Positions 45,155-64,000 of a stretch of DNA of 64,000 bases are shown here, in pieces; the stretch's first letter is position 1; every line of letters starts with the position of its first letter. Source of the DNA: Eudorina sp. 2006-703-Eu-15 (taxonomy: Eukaryota > Chlorophyta > Chlorophyceae > Chlamydomonadales > Volvocaceae); assembly GCA_003117195.1 (NCBI GenBank), contig BDSI01000054.1:248001-312000 (forward strand), given 5' to 3'. A program made the position numbers and the translations under genes. The notes under the pieces were generated by a model, which saw only the letters and a list, made by a program, of their open reading frames with translations, had not been told where the DNA came from and did no database searches.

Positions 45155-46600
45155 TGCATGGGGATTGGATACCTGACCGACCGCGGATGAACGCGTGAGT
45201 GCATGGTCCATGGAACGGACGGAGTGCGGTTGGATCCTTGGATCCAGCAATGACGTAATCGCTCGTACATACGACTGGTACGGAAATCACTCAGACTGCT
45301 GGTAGATAGCCTGGTACCCGACCGGGGTCCAGCCGTTTGCGCGTCTGCCCACTACTGCTGTATGTGCGACGCAAAGCAACCACCTAACCGACGGTAAAGC
45401 CGTCTATCGATCGGCAGTCGATCCATCCGCCATCTGGCTGGCAATGAAAGGCGGCACGAGGTCACGGATAGCGTTGATGATTGATGCATCTGTACTTGCG
45501 TGTATCTATCGTTGCTATCGTTACCGTGTCGACAGCAGGCTTCCAGGCCCTCGCTCGCGTGTATGTTTCCAAATCATTCTATAGGACATACACCGTCAGC
45601 AGCAACATATATAACACCGTCTACACGCACCCTCACCTACGTATCGCATGCACCTACCTACGCTAGGCGAACCGCACTGGCCTATCTACCGCCTCCAAGT
45701 AAGGCGAGCGGTCGATGCAGTCAGCCAAGGATCCCACGCACCTCATCCATTCACCCGCACATCCGTAGATAGAGACAGAGGGCTCAGCCATGGATCACGC
45801 ATCACCAATCCAGCGTACGTGCGAATCTATCTCGATCCATCAACTGCGATCTCATCAACTATTCCACATCTCAGCCACTAGCTAGATCGTGACAACCTCA
45901 CCGCACGCAGGCTCACTCCCCGCCGATCAATGGCGCTCGGGCGGGGTCCAACCGGGAATCGAATCCTGGGCATTGCTTGACCACCTAAATGCGGCAGGTA
46001 GCGCTGCCTTCTGCATGTATTGGCTTGACCCCATGTTTGCACTACATGTACTACATGTACTACATGTACACGTATATGGAGTATATGGATCCCTCGTACG
46101 TGCGTATGGGTGGTATGGGTGCGTGGCTGGTACGCATGTACGACACCTGTACGTTCAGGACAGGCACGTAGTCTGATGAGAGCGTGACTTCTGTGGCGGT
46201 ATCGATCGAAGCAAATCCATTCATAAATCATGTATGGCAATGTTTACGCGAGCGCGCGCAGGGGTGCTGCTGCGCGGAAGGGACACTTCTGTTGGCCGTG
46301 CAGAGCTCGGATTTATCTTTGGTTGGCATTGACCCGCCAATGCCAACCAGTGACAGGCTGGGAAGGCACGCGGAATGGTCCGTACCGCCGTACGGCAGCC
46401 GTACGTAGCTAGAGCGCGCATTACTCAGTCGTCCGAGCAGCAATAAGGAGTATGTGTGTGATGCGACTACTGTGTGTAATTCATGTACACCCGCCCGCGC
46501 GCGCGCCCCTAGATATGATGGAAAGTCGTGTCCTCAATCGTGTTACCGTGTTATTTTACGTTACGCCAGTACCCGCCGCGGGTCATGGGCGGCTCTCTGT

Positions 46601-47857
46601 CGAAGAGCATGCATCACCGCACACTGCGAATGGAAGTAAAAAAACGCGTGCCCCCGCCCCAGTATCCGAGCTTGGGGCCACGCAGCATCGATCAGGAGTC
46701 CGCAGTCATCCACGAACCAGCTGACCACATTGTAAGGCCCGTCCCGCCCGGGTCCATATTACACACTTGCATTACACGCAATACATTATTTATATCGCGC
46801 TGTGGGGTGTCGATGAATAGATAGATGTGGTACGTACACCTCATCAAGGCCGCCTGATTTCAGGCACTCTGCCAGGCGTCATCAGTCTATCTATCTATCT
46901 CCGGCGGGCGGCGGGGTCTCCTTGCTGGACTGATTTGTGTCGGTGTCAGGCGGCGGCGCGGCAGCAGCTGGTTGATGCAGCTAGCTCGTTCGGAGGCAAT
47001 AGTAGAAGCATAGCAGTAGTAGTAGTCCGGACTACTATTACGCATCCAGGATCCTGCATGCGCACAAGGTTGATTGAAGACGGATGGCTGGACGGATCAT
47101 CAAGCAAGGCACGGATGGATGGGTTCAGAGTTTATTGCGTGCGGACTATCGGTCGGTAGCTAGCGCGTTGTGTGATTGATTGGGGAAGGCGTGCATGCAT
47201 CACACTGCTGACTGGACAGCAGGACTATCGATCAAAACCAGTCTATCTGCATGCAGGCGCAATCAACCAACATAACAGCGTCTTTTGGTGTGGGTTTCGT
47301 TGGGATGCCCTGATATGTTATACCGTTGATCCCTTTTGGGGTCCGCTGTAACGTTCATTCATTCATTGTGTTGCTTCGTTGGTGGCCACCCGAGGAAGGC
47401 ACGCATGGCTGGACGGACGGAGCACCGACGCACGGTTGCTTGCTCTCACCAAGGATGACGCCGAACAAGAAACGGTCTTGTTGCATCCCATCCATCACAC
47501 TTTGTCGTTTAGCACCAGTTCTGGCGATGGTATGTATAAATGGCGGTAATGTGAGGATGGTGGCAGCAGGCCGCCCCCCGCGCCCTGCAGAAGTGTACGG
47601 CAAATGCACACACAACGATTTCTGATAGATGACGGTCATCTTCTAAATTCACATGTCGGAACATTTTTTGTTCCCGCAGCTGATAAAGGCTCTCCGGCCA
47701 CACCGTACACCGACACAAGGGCATACAACCGCCGGCATGTGCACGTTGGCCCTCGCTCGTGGCGAAGGGCGAAAGCGGACAGCGAGGGAACGTTTCTCCA
47801 ACACCAACACCATAAAAGATCATCTTGAAGATAGCTGAAATCGTGCCCAATCGTGCC
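46601..47857. other. Intergenic region
   Basis: No confident gene. Holds a family B retroposon tail at 47318-47368, an 18-bp palindrome tagtagtccggactacta near 47020-47040, and a minus-strand ORF containing MFRHVNLEDDRHLSEIVVCA that could be an orphan exon. Confidence 0.4.
47318..47368 (+). repeat. SINE-like repeat family B, 3' end
   Basis: ataccgttgatcccttttgg, then ggtccgctgtaacgttcatt and an attcattcatt tail. Confidence 0.7.
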
Positions 47858-47984
47858 TTAGGCGGGATTCACATATGAAACCGAAAGTCCGCGGGCCTGA
47901 AACGTAAAAGCCGAAAATGATTTCGGCCTCTGTTCACATAGAGGCCAAAATTACAAATAATTTCAGTTTCAGTTGTCAACCGTC

Positions 47985-48026
47985 TTGGTGTAATTTCAAG
48001 CTCATGCGTGCTTGAAATTACACCAA
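47985..48026. other. 16-bp stem hairpin inside the transposon
   Basis: ttggtgtaatttcaag (47985-48000) pairs perfectly with cttgaaattacaccaa (48011-48026) around a 10-nt loop. Subterminal hairpins occur in several DNA transposon families. Confidence 0.8.
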
Positions 48027-48229
48027 AACCAAGACTTTTGATGCTGAAATATGATACTGAAACAACAAATGATCTGACGACTCGTATCAAGCCCGTCGCC
48101 GCTTTTGCAAAGTAGTAGTTTGGACGTATGCGAAAGTAGCAAAATTGATTACGGTAACTCTCATTGATTACCTATACTGATTGAACTTGTTGCGAGAGTA
48201 AAAGAACTTTCTTTATTGACGCTCGGATT

Positions 48230-49354
<1,125 letters not shown>

Positions 49355-50167
49355 GATATGAAGCGCGCCATCGTGTCGGCAGTCGACAACGTGGTATGTA
49401 AACACCCACATCCCGTTCCATCAGGCAACGGAACTGACCAAGGATGAATCGTTCTTTTAGGATGACAAGAAGAAACGGAATAGCGATGTGCCACTGCCAC
49501 AGCACCTTTCGGCACAACCTCAGACTGTCCTACCCACTCTGAGTAAGTAAAGTTCTTTTGCGTTCAACAGTATCTTCGGTTTGATAACTCATGTTACCTA
49601 AATTTATCGTGACTCTGTCAGTATTGTTACTTGTCACGGTATGCCCCGTCCTGAGCAAGCATTGCGTGTCGCCGGATCGCATCCGTCGTGTTCTCCAAGA
49701 CCATGATGGATAAATATTGTAATTTAGAGCAAATAAAAATTTAGGAACTTTCTGGTTGGCAAATGCTGTAAGCGTAAGGAAAGGGTCTGCCCTTCATTCG
49801 TTTTGTCTCCACACATGTTCCCTTCATTCGGCAAGCATGCCACAGCTTGATTAAATCAAACTTCACAAAGCTAACTGATTGGGTCCTTCAGATATGTACA
49901 ATTACCTATGCAGACCCATTGACCCAGGCGTTGCAAATAGTTTGTGTCCACAAAATACATATGTGAATGCGTTTTGAGTTTTTGGCTCAGTACGACACCT
50001 TTCCGATTCATGCCTCATTTTCGGCACATTTTATTTCGGTTTCATATGTGAATCCCGCCTTACTTAACATTAAATTCTTGCACATCGCAAATGTTGGCTG
50101 TCGAAAGCTTGCTTACCGAAATTTAAAATACATGACGGTAGCGAGTAAAGTGGACTGCCGTTATTGA

Positions 50168-50861
50168 CAGTGTTGTCACCGCAAACCGTAATTCTGGCGT
50201 ATGGCGTACGGCGTATTTGGTTACGCCATTTGCGCCGGAGGACCCTCCTATTCGCGTAAATGCGTAAACGACGATAGATGGCGTAAGAACCTCTGTCTTT
50301 TCAGATCAACAACAATACTGATAAAAAGCAAGATTTTTTACTTTCTTGGTACTGGGTTAATAGGGCACATGAAGCGAGGTAGGTAGGTAGGCAACGCTCA
50401 CCATGGCTGGCAGAGCTGAACCCACAAAGGCCCATTCCTCGTCGCGCGGCCGCAAGGGAGGATGCGTTTATGAGCACTTCATTAGGCAGCAGGGGGAATA
50501 CAGCAAACAGGCGCATTATTCTCGTAATGGCAATCGTTGCGTGCAGTGCGATGTTTATAAGAAATCTTTGGTACACGGGGCCAGCAGGGAGTTCTATAGG
50601 GATTGAGCAGAAGCCTTTGGGCTGCCAGGGTCGAGAGTGTAGCTGATCACTACTTGTTGTTTTGATACAATTATCATAGACGCAAGAAGCCATTAATACG
50701 CTCGTGATAGTGCAGTGTTTCCAGGTGGATTTTCGCGCTGCAGCAATACGCCCCGCTTACGCAATACGCCGGGTAACTCTGGCTGTACGGCACAATTACG
50801 CCAAAGCGCCAGGCGTAAAAACTTGAAAGGTGTAAACAAAAGGTTTACGGTGACAACGCTG
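50168..50861. mobile_element. hAT-type non-autonomous transposon
   Basis: The left end CAGTGTTGTCACCGCAAACC (50168-50187) matches the complement of the right end, CAGCGTTGTCACCGTAAACC, at 18 of 20 positions. Flanks gttattga (50160-50167) and cttattga (50862-50869) form an 8-bp target duplication with one mismatch. CAGNG ends plus 8-bp duplication are the hAT signature. Length 694 bp; encodes only a short BED-like ORF. Confidence 0.82.
50403..50606 (+). CDS. BED-zinc-finger-like ORF in the hAT element
   Basis: 67 residues. CVYEHFIRQQGEYSKQAHYS followed by RNGNRCVQCD has the spacing of the N-terminal half of a BED finger (aromatic/F then CxxC). The expected distal His pair is missing because of the stop, so this looks like a truncated transposase N-terminus. 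Short length makes the call tentative. Confidence 0.38.
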   Translation: MAGRAEPTKAHSSSRGRKGGCVYEHFIRQQGEYSKQAHYSRNGNRCVQCDVYKKSLVHGASREFYRD

Positions 50862-50878
50862 CTTATTGATGTGAAGAG

Positions 50879-51668
50879 ATGTGTAATATTTGTACGGCCA
50901 TGATGACAGCGGGGACCCTGGGGTTCGATTATAAGGCGCATGTGGAGGAGGCGCTCGGTGCGGAGGCCAAGGCAAAGGCCATTGTCGCGCTAGATATCCC
51001 TTTTGGAGATTTGCTCTTAGAATTTCGGCGCAGACTGCTCTGCGATTGGTCTGCTGATTGCCTGGATCAGGATCCCAGGGGCTTCCCTGAGTACACCGAT
51101 AGGGCTGGAGTGCAGGGGCCGGGCGTGACTAGCTAGCGTGACAGCATGTCGGTACCTGAACTGGATGGGCCTTGCGTACACACCGATCGATCACAAGCGA
51201 AAGCTGGACCATATGACGTCTGATATGCCGAGAAAGCATCACACGGCGCTAATGCGATTCCGGCTTGGCCGTTGGGATCTGGAGGTATCGCGGTTAGCAC
51301 GGGGGCCCGGGCGCACGCCGCGCAGTACACGGACGTGCCGGGTTTGCAATAGTGGAGCGGTAGAGGACGAGCTACACGTACTAATTGAATGTCCGGTTTA
51401 CGAACCGCTACGTCGAGCGGTGGATCTCCCTGATGACTCGGATATGTTCGGAATCATGTTTTTGTTTGACCAGTGCAAGCTTGGTCATTTCTTATATATA
51501 TCAGGTGCAGAAGTTGCGGAAGGAAAAGCTGCAGAGATGAGAGACTCAGCTACCTTTTGTTCTTTTGGTCTTTTGTGCGCCCTTTGACGGATGACCGTTG
51601 TGGGGGAACACATGTTTATAGCCGTAAGGCCTGTACAACAGTAACAACCAACCAACCAACCAACCAGC
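50879..51668 (+). mobile_element. 5'-truncated LINE, C-terminal end of ORF2
   Basis: Two plus-strand frames joined by a frameshift near 51130: 50879-51136 (contains LDIPFGDLLLEFRRRLLCDW) and 51138-51587. The second has KHHTALMRFRLGRWDLEV and CRVCNSGAVEDELHVLIECP with VYEPLR, the Cys/His motif (CxxC..EDExHxLxxCPxY) at the end of many LINE ORF2 proteins. A tail of caaccaaccaaccaacc at 51648-51665 fits a LINE 3' end. No reverse transcriptase remains; non-functional. Confidence 0.72.
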
Positions 51669-53640
51669 GGGGTTTGATGATGTTACACTTATTGGTATGT
51701 GATTGAATGTATGAGATAAACTATGTATAAATTGAAATTGCTGCATACCAGGAACATTGTGTTCACGTTGCTTGAGTTAATGTTGACCCGAGTCAGGTAC
51801 CCACTTCTTCGCCTATTTCACCACTTCTGCAATAATAGGTAGGTATTATTGGCGGTGAATTGTTCCAAGCTTCCTTATGTTGTTCGATTTCTAAGTCTCC
51901 CACCGAAATTTTGAATTGTCCACTTCCGCATTACGTGCACATGCAAGCAATTCACCTTAGAAAAAATACTTTCTCGTTGATTAATGTTTCGGCGGCGATT
52001 TTATTTTCTTTGATCTGCGAGTAGTTCGGTTGTCCATCGATTGGCTGCGGTAGCTGCGGCAAGGCAGGACAATCTTGCTTTACAGCTCCTTCCCTCTATG
52101 CAGATACTCCTGGTCGACGTGTTGGAAGCTAAAAGTATAATTGCGAGGATCCGTACTGGGCTATCCGAACGTGCGTTAGCGCAGAGCGAGCCTCCTTCGT
52201 TCACTCAGGCATTGGCGTATTCTGGTAGGTGGGATTGCTTTGTTCAGGGAGTGCAGTTGGCCGGGCCGGGCGCCCAGGCCTCGGCACTTGGGTGGGCTGC
52301 TGACAGGTTGCATGCTGGCAGTCGGCTATGCAAAACACGCTCTCATGCCGTGTACCCGACTCCTCTGGTCACACTCCCATCTACAATCGCAACGCCAGAA
52401 AGGCGTGCTTCAGGTAGGCTACTAGGCTTTTCAAGTATTTCAAGACTGAGCTAGTAAACTTTTGGCAACGGTGAATGCCCATGATGAATCCCTGTTGTGC
52501 GTGGCTGTATTAGCACTTCAGCAGTGTTCCTGGCATGGCACCTAGCAACGAAAGCCCTCCGAAATCAGCTCTGCTAATAATCGATGTTTTTGCTACGGCT
52601 GCAAACCGTTGGTCCGGAAGCAAACTGCGCACTTTAATTCCCCTGTTCTGGCAGATATACGTAGCACGGTAGGTTTATTTGGGTTTATCCGTCCATTTCT
52701 GAACAGACGACCGCGACGGACTGGTCGTGCACCTCTCGTGGATAACATAGCATTCTGCGCATACACATTCGTAACGTGATATATAACCACGCAGGAACTA
52801 CTGCTTTCGTCGTCATGCATGCTTGTAATTATTAGATATTATCGAGATTACCGAGCGGTGGAGCACGGGGGGTGCAACGCCCAGTAGTGGAAACCTCTGC
52901 ACCCCGAACCCTCAACGCGATTTATTACCAAAATTACTGTTACTATCATCTTACGTCGGTGTGAATATCCACTTGATTGGCAGCTAGATAGCGAGGTGGG
53001 TGCCTATCTAGGAGGTTAAGCCGTTGTCAGCAAGTAGTGCTCGAACACCGTAGCATGCATATGCATCACCGGCAGATACGTACACATGTACCTAAATCAA
53101 ACAAACAACAAATGCGCCCACCCATCCACCTTTGTTATCTAATGCCTAGAATGTCCGTCCAGCGTATGTATGTTTACATGCGCCGACATTACCGACACAT
53201 GCACCATTGTTATTATTGTGTGCGCGCGCCTCCATCCGCCCAACGACGCACGCCCTTTATTGCCATATAAATATCCAGCTACTAGCTACAAACATACAAT
53301 CCACATCAGGCCAAACAGCAGACAGACACGCACGCACACATACATGTAATACATACATGTCCATCACGTGACCAGCAGTCCAGCCACGGATGTCATTACA
53401 CATATATACATGCTTTATTTGCCACAAGTACGTATGGTACGCGCGCGCGGCTGACTAGACGGAGGCAGCATGAAGCACGCTTTGCTTGGACGGAGGCTAG
53501 CTGGTGTGTTTATCTGCTGGGGTTGCTAATCAATGGCGCAAGCACGGGCGGACGTCGTACACGCGCGCTGTGGCGGCGCTGGTCGTCGATCAGTATCATC
53601 GAACTACTGGCGAACTCCATCAGCAGATCTGATTTCATGG
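51669..53640. other. AT-rich intergenic region
   Basis: No confident gene. A plus-strand ORF at 52041-52454 (137 residues) has Ala/Leu-rich, protein-like sequence but no recognised domain and may be LINE-derived. The 3' flank near 53530-53600 resembles 63000-63060, the flank of the downstream paralogue. Confidence 0.45.
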
Positions 53641-60257
<6,617 letters not shown>

Positions 60258-62280
60258 GTAACGTATTTACTTATAATCATGTATTGAGCCTGCTGTGTGC
60301 GTTTTGACTCGCGTCACGCAATGTCTCTCAACATAAATACATGTATCATCAACAGTTCAATTTACTCGGGATTTTATTAAAACCGTTGTTCTAAGTCAAT
60401 GGTTGTACGGCCCGACGCGGATACTCCCAAGGACAAAGGAGGTACACTGGCAGAACTTCGCGCCCGATGCATAACGTAAACTCACGGGCATCTGTCATTG
60501 TTAGGCACAAAGTACGGCTACAGAGCCACAGCGTGCCGATGCACGATTGATAACATCATATCTATTCCATTTAAATCAGCATTATCTTGTATGCCATTTG
60601 CCCAAAGAATGGGAAAAACGGACAAACGCGCGCATTCTTGCCCGCCGTCGCTGTTGGTTGGCTGCACCGGCGGCGTGACGCAAAAGGCAGTTTGTTTTGT
60701 AATGGTACACTTGCATGTTGTTAACATTGAAGAAAGCAGTACTGTATCGATATGTGGCTTGAACAGGCATCCGCCGGAGCGGACGGTTGGTTGACAGGTT
60801 GGCAAGCAAGGCCGCGGCCGCGGCAATCAATATATAACCCATCCACGCACGCATATGTTTACGGACGGAATGAAGGAATGAAGCGCGCGGCCTTGTCCAC
60901 CATCTTTACTGATCATTGACAGTAATGTGCTCATCAGCAGGCATGGCATTATGGCATTGTAGTATTCATTCATGTATGACGAATACTACATGCATACGAT
61001 GAATGACGTCGAAACGTATCCCTGTTGCCACCATGTATTACATATTATTCGTTGCTCATAAAGATTTGTTCAGGTAGGTATGCAGCTGCATGCACTACGT
61101 AATCCCGCCCCAATGGCCACCCCCCTCCCCTCCATTGATTATGCACGTACCGTAAATAATGTGTATGTATTTTCCGTTATTACAAAGTGGCCCCTAGCCT
61201 ATACCGGCATGCATGGCGTTCCAATCAACGGGCCCAGATTATTACCCATCCAGCTACCACCACCCTTGGAACACCCAGCAGCTAGCGCCGCACCCTATTG
61301 AAATCTTGGAGAACCCAAGCCTGCCTTGTGACAGTGCCCGCCCAGCGACCGCTAGTGGAGCATCCCTCACCCAACCAACAGCGTTGCCCCATCAAATCGT
61401 AGGCAGGCAAGGGGCTTTGCCCTATAGCAGGTCGCCATTGCGCCATCCATTTGCACTAGTTGCACCCGTGAGCCTCTTGGTGGTGCCTGGGAGCCACGCC
61501 CTTGCTTGCTTGGAGGTCGACACCCTCCAGATAGAGGTAGGCTCTAGAGGCTCATGGAAATGATTGCAGACGGTGTCATCAGTGAGGCAGACTTGGACGC
61601 GTGGCTGGCGTCACGCAGCTGCAGGGCGGTGCGGCTGGACCTGACCCTTGTAACGTAACCCTTGGGGACGTCCTCGCTTTTCATGGCTGGCTGGTGACAC
61701 TGTTCGTTCCACAAGAGACCGCGGCAAGCAAAGCTAGGACCGCCAGCCCCGCCCAGAGTGCACAGGTACATGACTCAGACGGCTGCCAAGGAGAACGAGA
61801 CCACGCACCTGAGCGACATGCACCCAAACCTCCCGGCGATAGATGTTCGTTTAATAAGTGAGGTGTTCGCTCCTGCACACTGCCTATAGCTAGGTCCGTG
61901 CGTGATCCGTCATACATACGCACGCACGCATCATCAGAAGGGATGCAATACCGACCGCGCACCTGGACTATCTTGGCACCCTACCTAGTGGTGCGGTTTC
62001 TGTACTGGGGCTGCAAGCTGCAAGGCAACGATAAATAAACCATCGCGATAGATGACGGCTGCGCTGGATGGTGGGGGAGGTGCATGTATATATGCAAAGG
62101 CCGCGCCAGGGGAAAGCCATTTATATATAACGGTAATGTAAGCCTTTGCGTCTTACATTACCGTATGGTTGGGAACCCATTCATTTATTTGGGATATTGT
62201 CAGCGTCTGTACCAGCTTAAAATAATAATATGGGGTCCGCTGGAACATCGCATCCTCAAATAGTCTCCCTTATTAGCTAA
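60258..62280. other. Intergenic region between the two membrane-protein paralogues
   Basis: No gene I can support. A plus-strand ORF at 61213-61563 (116 residues) is free of low complexity but has no recognised domain or neighbours. Confidence 0.4.
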
Positions 62281-62460
62281 CACCCTCGTCTCCCCTTCGC
62301 ATATAACACGATAAATTACTACGTACACCCTCGTCTCCCCTTCGCATATAACACGATAAATTACTACGTACACCCTCGTCTCCCCTTCGCATATAACACG
62401 ATAAATTACTACGTACACCCTCGTCTCCCCTTCGCATATAACACGATAAATTACTACGTA
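62281..62460. repeat. Minisatellite, 4 x 45 bp
   Basis: Four virtually identical 45-bp units starting caccctcgtctccccttcgc, with no spacers. In one minus-strand frame they would read a 15-residue repeat, but no gene context supports translation. Confidence 0.95.
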
Positions 62461-63172
62461 CATACGTCCCGACGCTACTATTAATTGTTTCCAAATAAAA
62501 AAACTACTGGCATCATCTATCGCCTTCATTCAGCGAGGCTATCTACGTACGTAGCTACTACGTACGAAGCTACTTCTTTGTTGTTGTTTAATATATAGCT
62601 AGATAGGGCAGCAGGTGCGTACGTACATACATAGCAGCGAGGTTATTACTACGCCGTGCATGCACGTGCTCAAATATATACCTACCAAAAACAACGCCCA
62701 GCTAGCTAGCGGGCACGCACTACTTCCATTCAACAACAACTACCGACGCACCCCCCACACCCTTACATCCACCTTATCAATGTCCATTCATCACCGGCGT
62801 ATGTACGTACGTATGTCCATACCGCCGGTATACACCGGCATGCATGCATGCATCGTTGATTATTGTTATCGATTGCGCGCGCGCCGCCTGGCTCCGTCCA
62901 ACCACGCACGCACGTACGCACGATCGCTAACGACGGGCGCCCTAGCCGGCGCTATCTATCCGAGTAGCTACGATACATGCATACAAGACGCACTTCATGG
63001 ATGCCGCAAGCACGGGCGGATGGATGAACATGTACGCGCGCGGTGGCGGCGCTGCTGGTTATTATCGTTCATGCATCGGTTGATCGTCATCATCATGCAC
63101 AACTGGTTTATCCGATGCGTACTAGCAACATCCTATAGCTTCTTTCATGAGATTATGCAGAACATCGATCGA
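62461..63172. other. 3' flank of the second membrane-protein gene
   Basis: Tracts of cgtacgta/catgcatg and short palindromes. 63000-63060 (caagcacgggcggatg, gcgcgcggtggcggcgctg) resembles the 3' flank of the first paralogue at 53530-53590. Confidence 0.5.
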
Positions 63173-64000
63173 CTACACCATCATCACTGCCGTGTTGTCG
63201 TGGTCGCCTGGTGCCTCGTTGAACTCGAACGGGTCGGTGCTTGTCCTGAGAGAAATAGTGGTGGTGGGTACAATAGTAAAATATCAAAGATATTAATAGT
63301 GAGTGATATTATTAGTCAGGAACAAACAAAGCAGCCGCAGTAATGGATGGGGAACGAATTGAGCAATCATCGTACCCCGCCCACCCGAGCTAGCACGCAC
63401 CCATCCTACTCACCCGCGGGGGGGTCATGCAGCCATACCGATTGGACTCGCGCGAAAGTGCCACAGCGCGCTTGCTTGATGAACTCATCAATGCACAGTC
63501 AACGTACTAGTATATATAAAGCAGCCGCAGTAATGGATGGGGAACGAATTGAGCAATCATCGTACCCCGCCCACCCGAGCTAGCACGCACCCATCCTACT
63601 CACCCGCGGGGGGGTCATGCAGCCATACCGATTGGACTCGCGCGAAAGTGCCACAGCGCGCTTGCTTGATGAACTCATCAATGCACAGTCAACGTACTAG
63701 TATATATAGTATATATATAGTATATATAACGAACCGCACACATATATATATACATAACCGCACATATAAAGAATAAAATGTGGCCATTTGTGCGTGCTTT
63801 ATTATTAGGATGTTACAGCGGACCCCGCGGGTTATCGGTGCTTGCTTGATTGCTTACCTGAGCACAACCAGTAGCACGAGGGTGAAAATTGCATGTGTAA
63901 CATCGTCCAGGATATCGTGGAGCCGTTGTGCGTTCACCGCATCGGTGTCATTGGGCGCCTGGTTGCCGCCGCTCGCTGTCAACACCATCATATACGATGC
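63173..64000 (-). CDS. Uncharacterised polytopic membrane protein, last two exons (paralogue 2, 5' end outside window)
   Basis: Exon 63858-64000 (open at the right edge) and terminal exon 63173-63245 join in phase (AG|G). The first contains NAQRLHDILDDVTHAIFTLV then LLVVLR; the second STDPFEFNEAPGDHDNTAVM and stop TAG. Both match the last two exons of the 53641-60257 gene, with the same intron phase and donor gtaagc. The intervening intron (63246-63857) carries a 190-bp tandem duplication and a family A retroposon end. Function unknown. Confidence 0.68.
63329..63706. repeat. 190-bp tandem duplication
   Basis: Two virtually identical copies, each starting aagcagccgcagtaatggat and containing gggggtcatgcagccatacc, placed 190 bp apart within the last intron of paralogue 2. 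Confidence 0.95.
63800..63842 (-). repeat. SINE-like family A, truncated 3' end
   Basis: ttattattaggatgttacag followed by cggaccccgcgggttatcgg: only the last 40 bp or so of the element. Confidence 0.65.

Larger units (their letters stand above)
40614..46600 (+). repeat. Right arm of the large inverted segmental duplication
   Basis: Reverse-complement partner of 18650-23820. The coding part runs 40614-45154; similarity goes on through the 3' flank, for example gacggtaaagccgtc near 45400, ttggttggcattgacccgcc near 46322, and ttacgccagtacccgccgcg near 46562. It is longer than the left arm because of a SINE insertion and microsatellite growth. Confidence 0.87.

Noticed and set aside
52041..52454. 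137-residue plus-strand ORF
   Set aside because: Protein-like composition but nothing recognisable. It may be transposon debris, so left as an intergenic note.
61213..61563. 116-residue plus-strand ORF
   Set aside because: No domain, no splice neighbours and no repeat of it elsewhere in the window. Not enough to call a gene.
62281..62460. CRISPR-like array
   Set aside because: Four 45-bp units are directly adjacent with no spacers, in a eukaryotic nuclear sequence. It is a minisatellite.

Overview
The window comes from a nuclear genome, most likely a volvocine green alga (Chlamydomonas/Volvox/Gonium group). Genes are split by many short GT..AG introns, coding exons are very GC-rich and full of Ala, Gly and Pro homopolymers, one gene carries hydroxyproline-type [12 protein letters not shown] shafts, and microsatellites and transposable elements are abundant. 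The genus cannot be fixed from the sequence. Gene models below were built by hand from splice sites and reading phase. Positions of interspersed repeats are approximate to a few bases.

Left third (1-18.6 kb). A large single-exon minus-strand gene runs off the left edge. Next is a complete seven-exon minus-strand gene for plastid histidinol-phosphate aminotransferase (4655-10104), the one confidently named enzyme. A 60-copy CTAC microsatellite and two or three poorly recognised minus-strand genes follow (13.8-16.9 kb), with SINE-like repeats between them.

Centre (18.6-46.6 kb). A 17.5-kb minus-strand gene (19908-37445) can be assembled as 21 phase-consistent exons coding for about 2,920 residues. 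It has a signal peptide, two copies of an extracellular module, each followed by an Asp-rich loop and a CGDG..ECDDGN..GDGC knot and a long Pro-rich shaft, then a small juxtamembrane region, one transmembrane helix, and a cytoplasmic part of about 930 residues rich in Ala, Gly and Ser. I know of no described receptor with this layout. Most of its cytoplasmic exons, with 3' flank, occur again in inverted orientation at 40.6-46.6 kb. That copy is a pseudogene (premature stop, frameshifts, SINE insertion), so the gene is flanked by a decayed inverted repeat of its own 3' half.

Right third (46.6-64 kb) is more AT-rich. A PIF/Harbinger-type transposon with perfect 26-bp ends and TTA target duplications encodes a protein with 125 consecutive aspartates. 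A 694-bp hAT-type element with a BED-like ORF follows, beside a 3' LINE fragment. Two tandem minus-strand paralogues of an uncharacterised membrane protein with about eight helices then fill 53.6-64 kb; the second is cut by the right edge.
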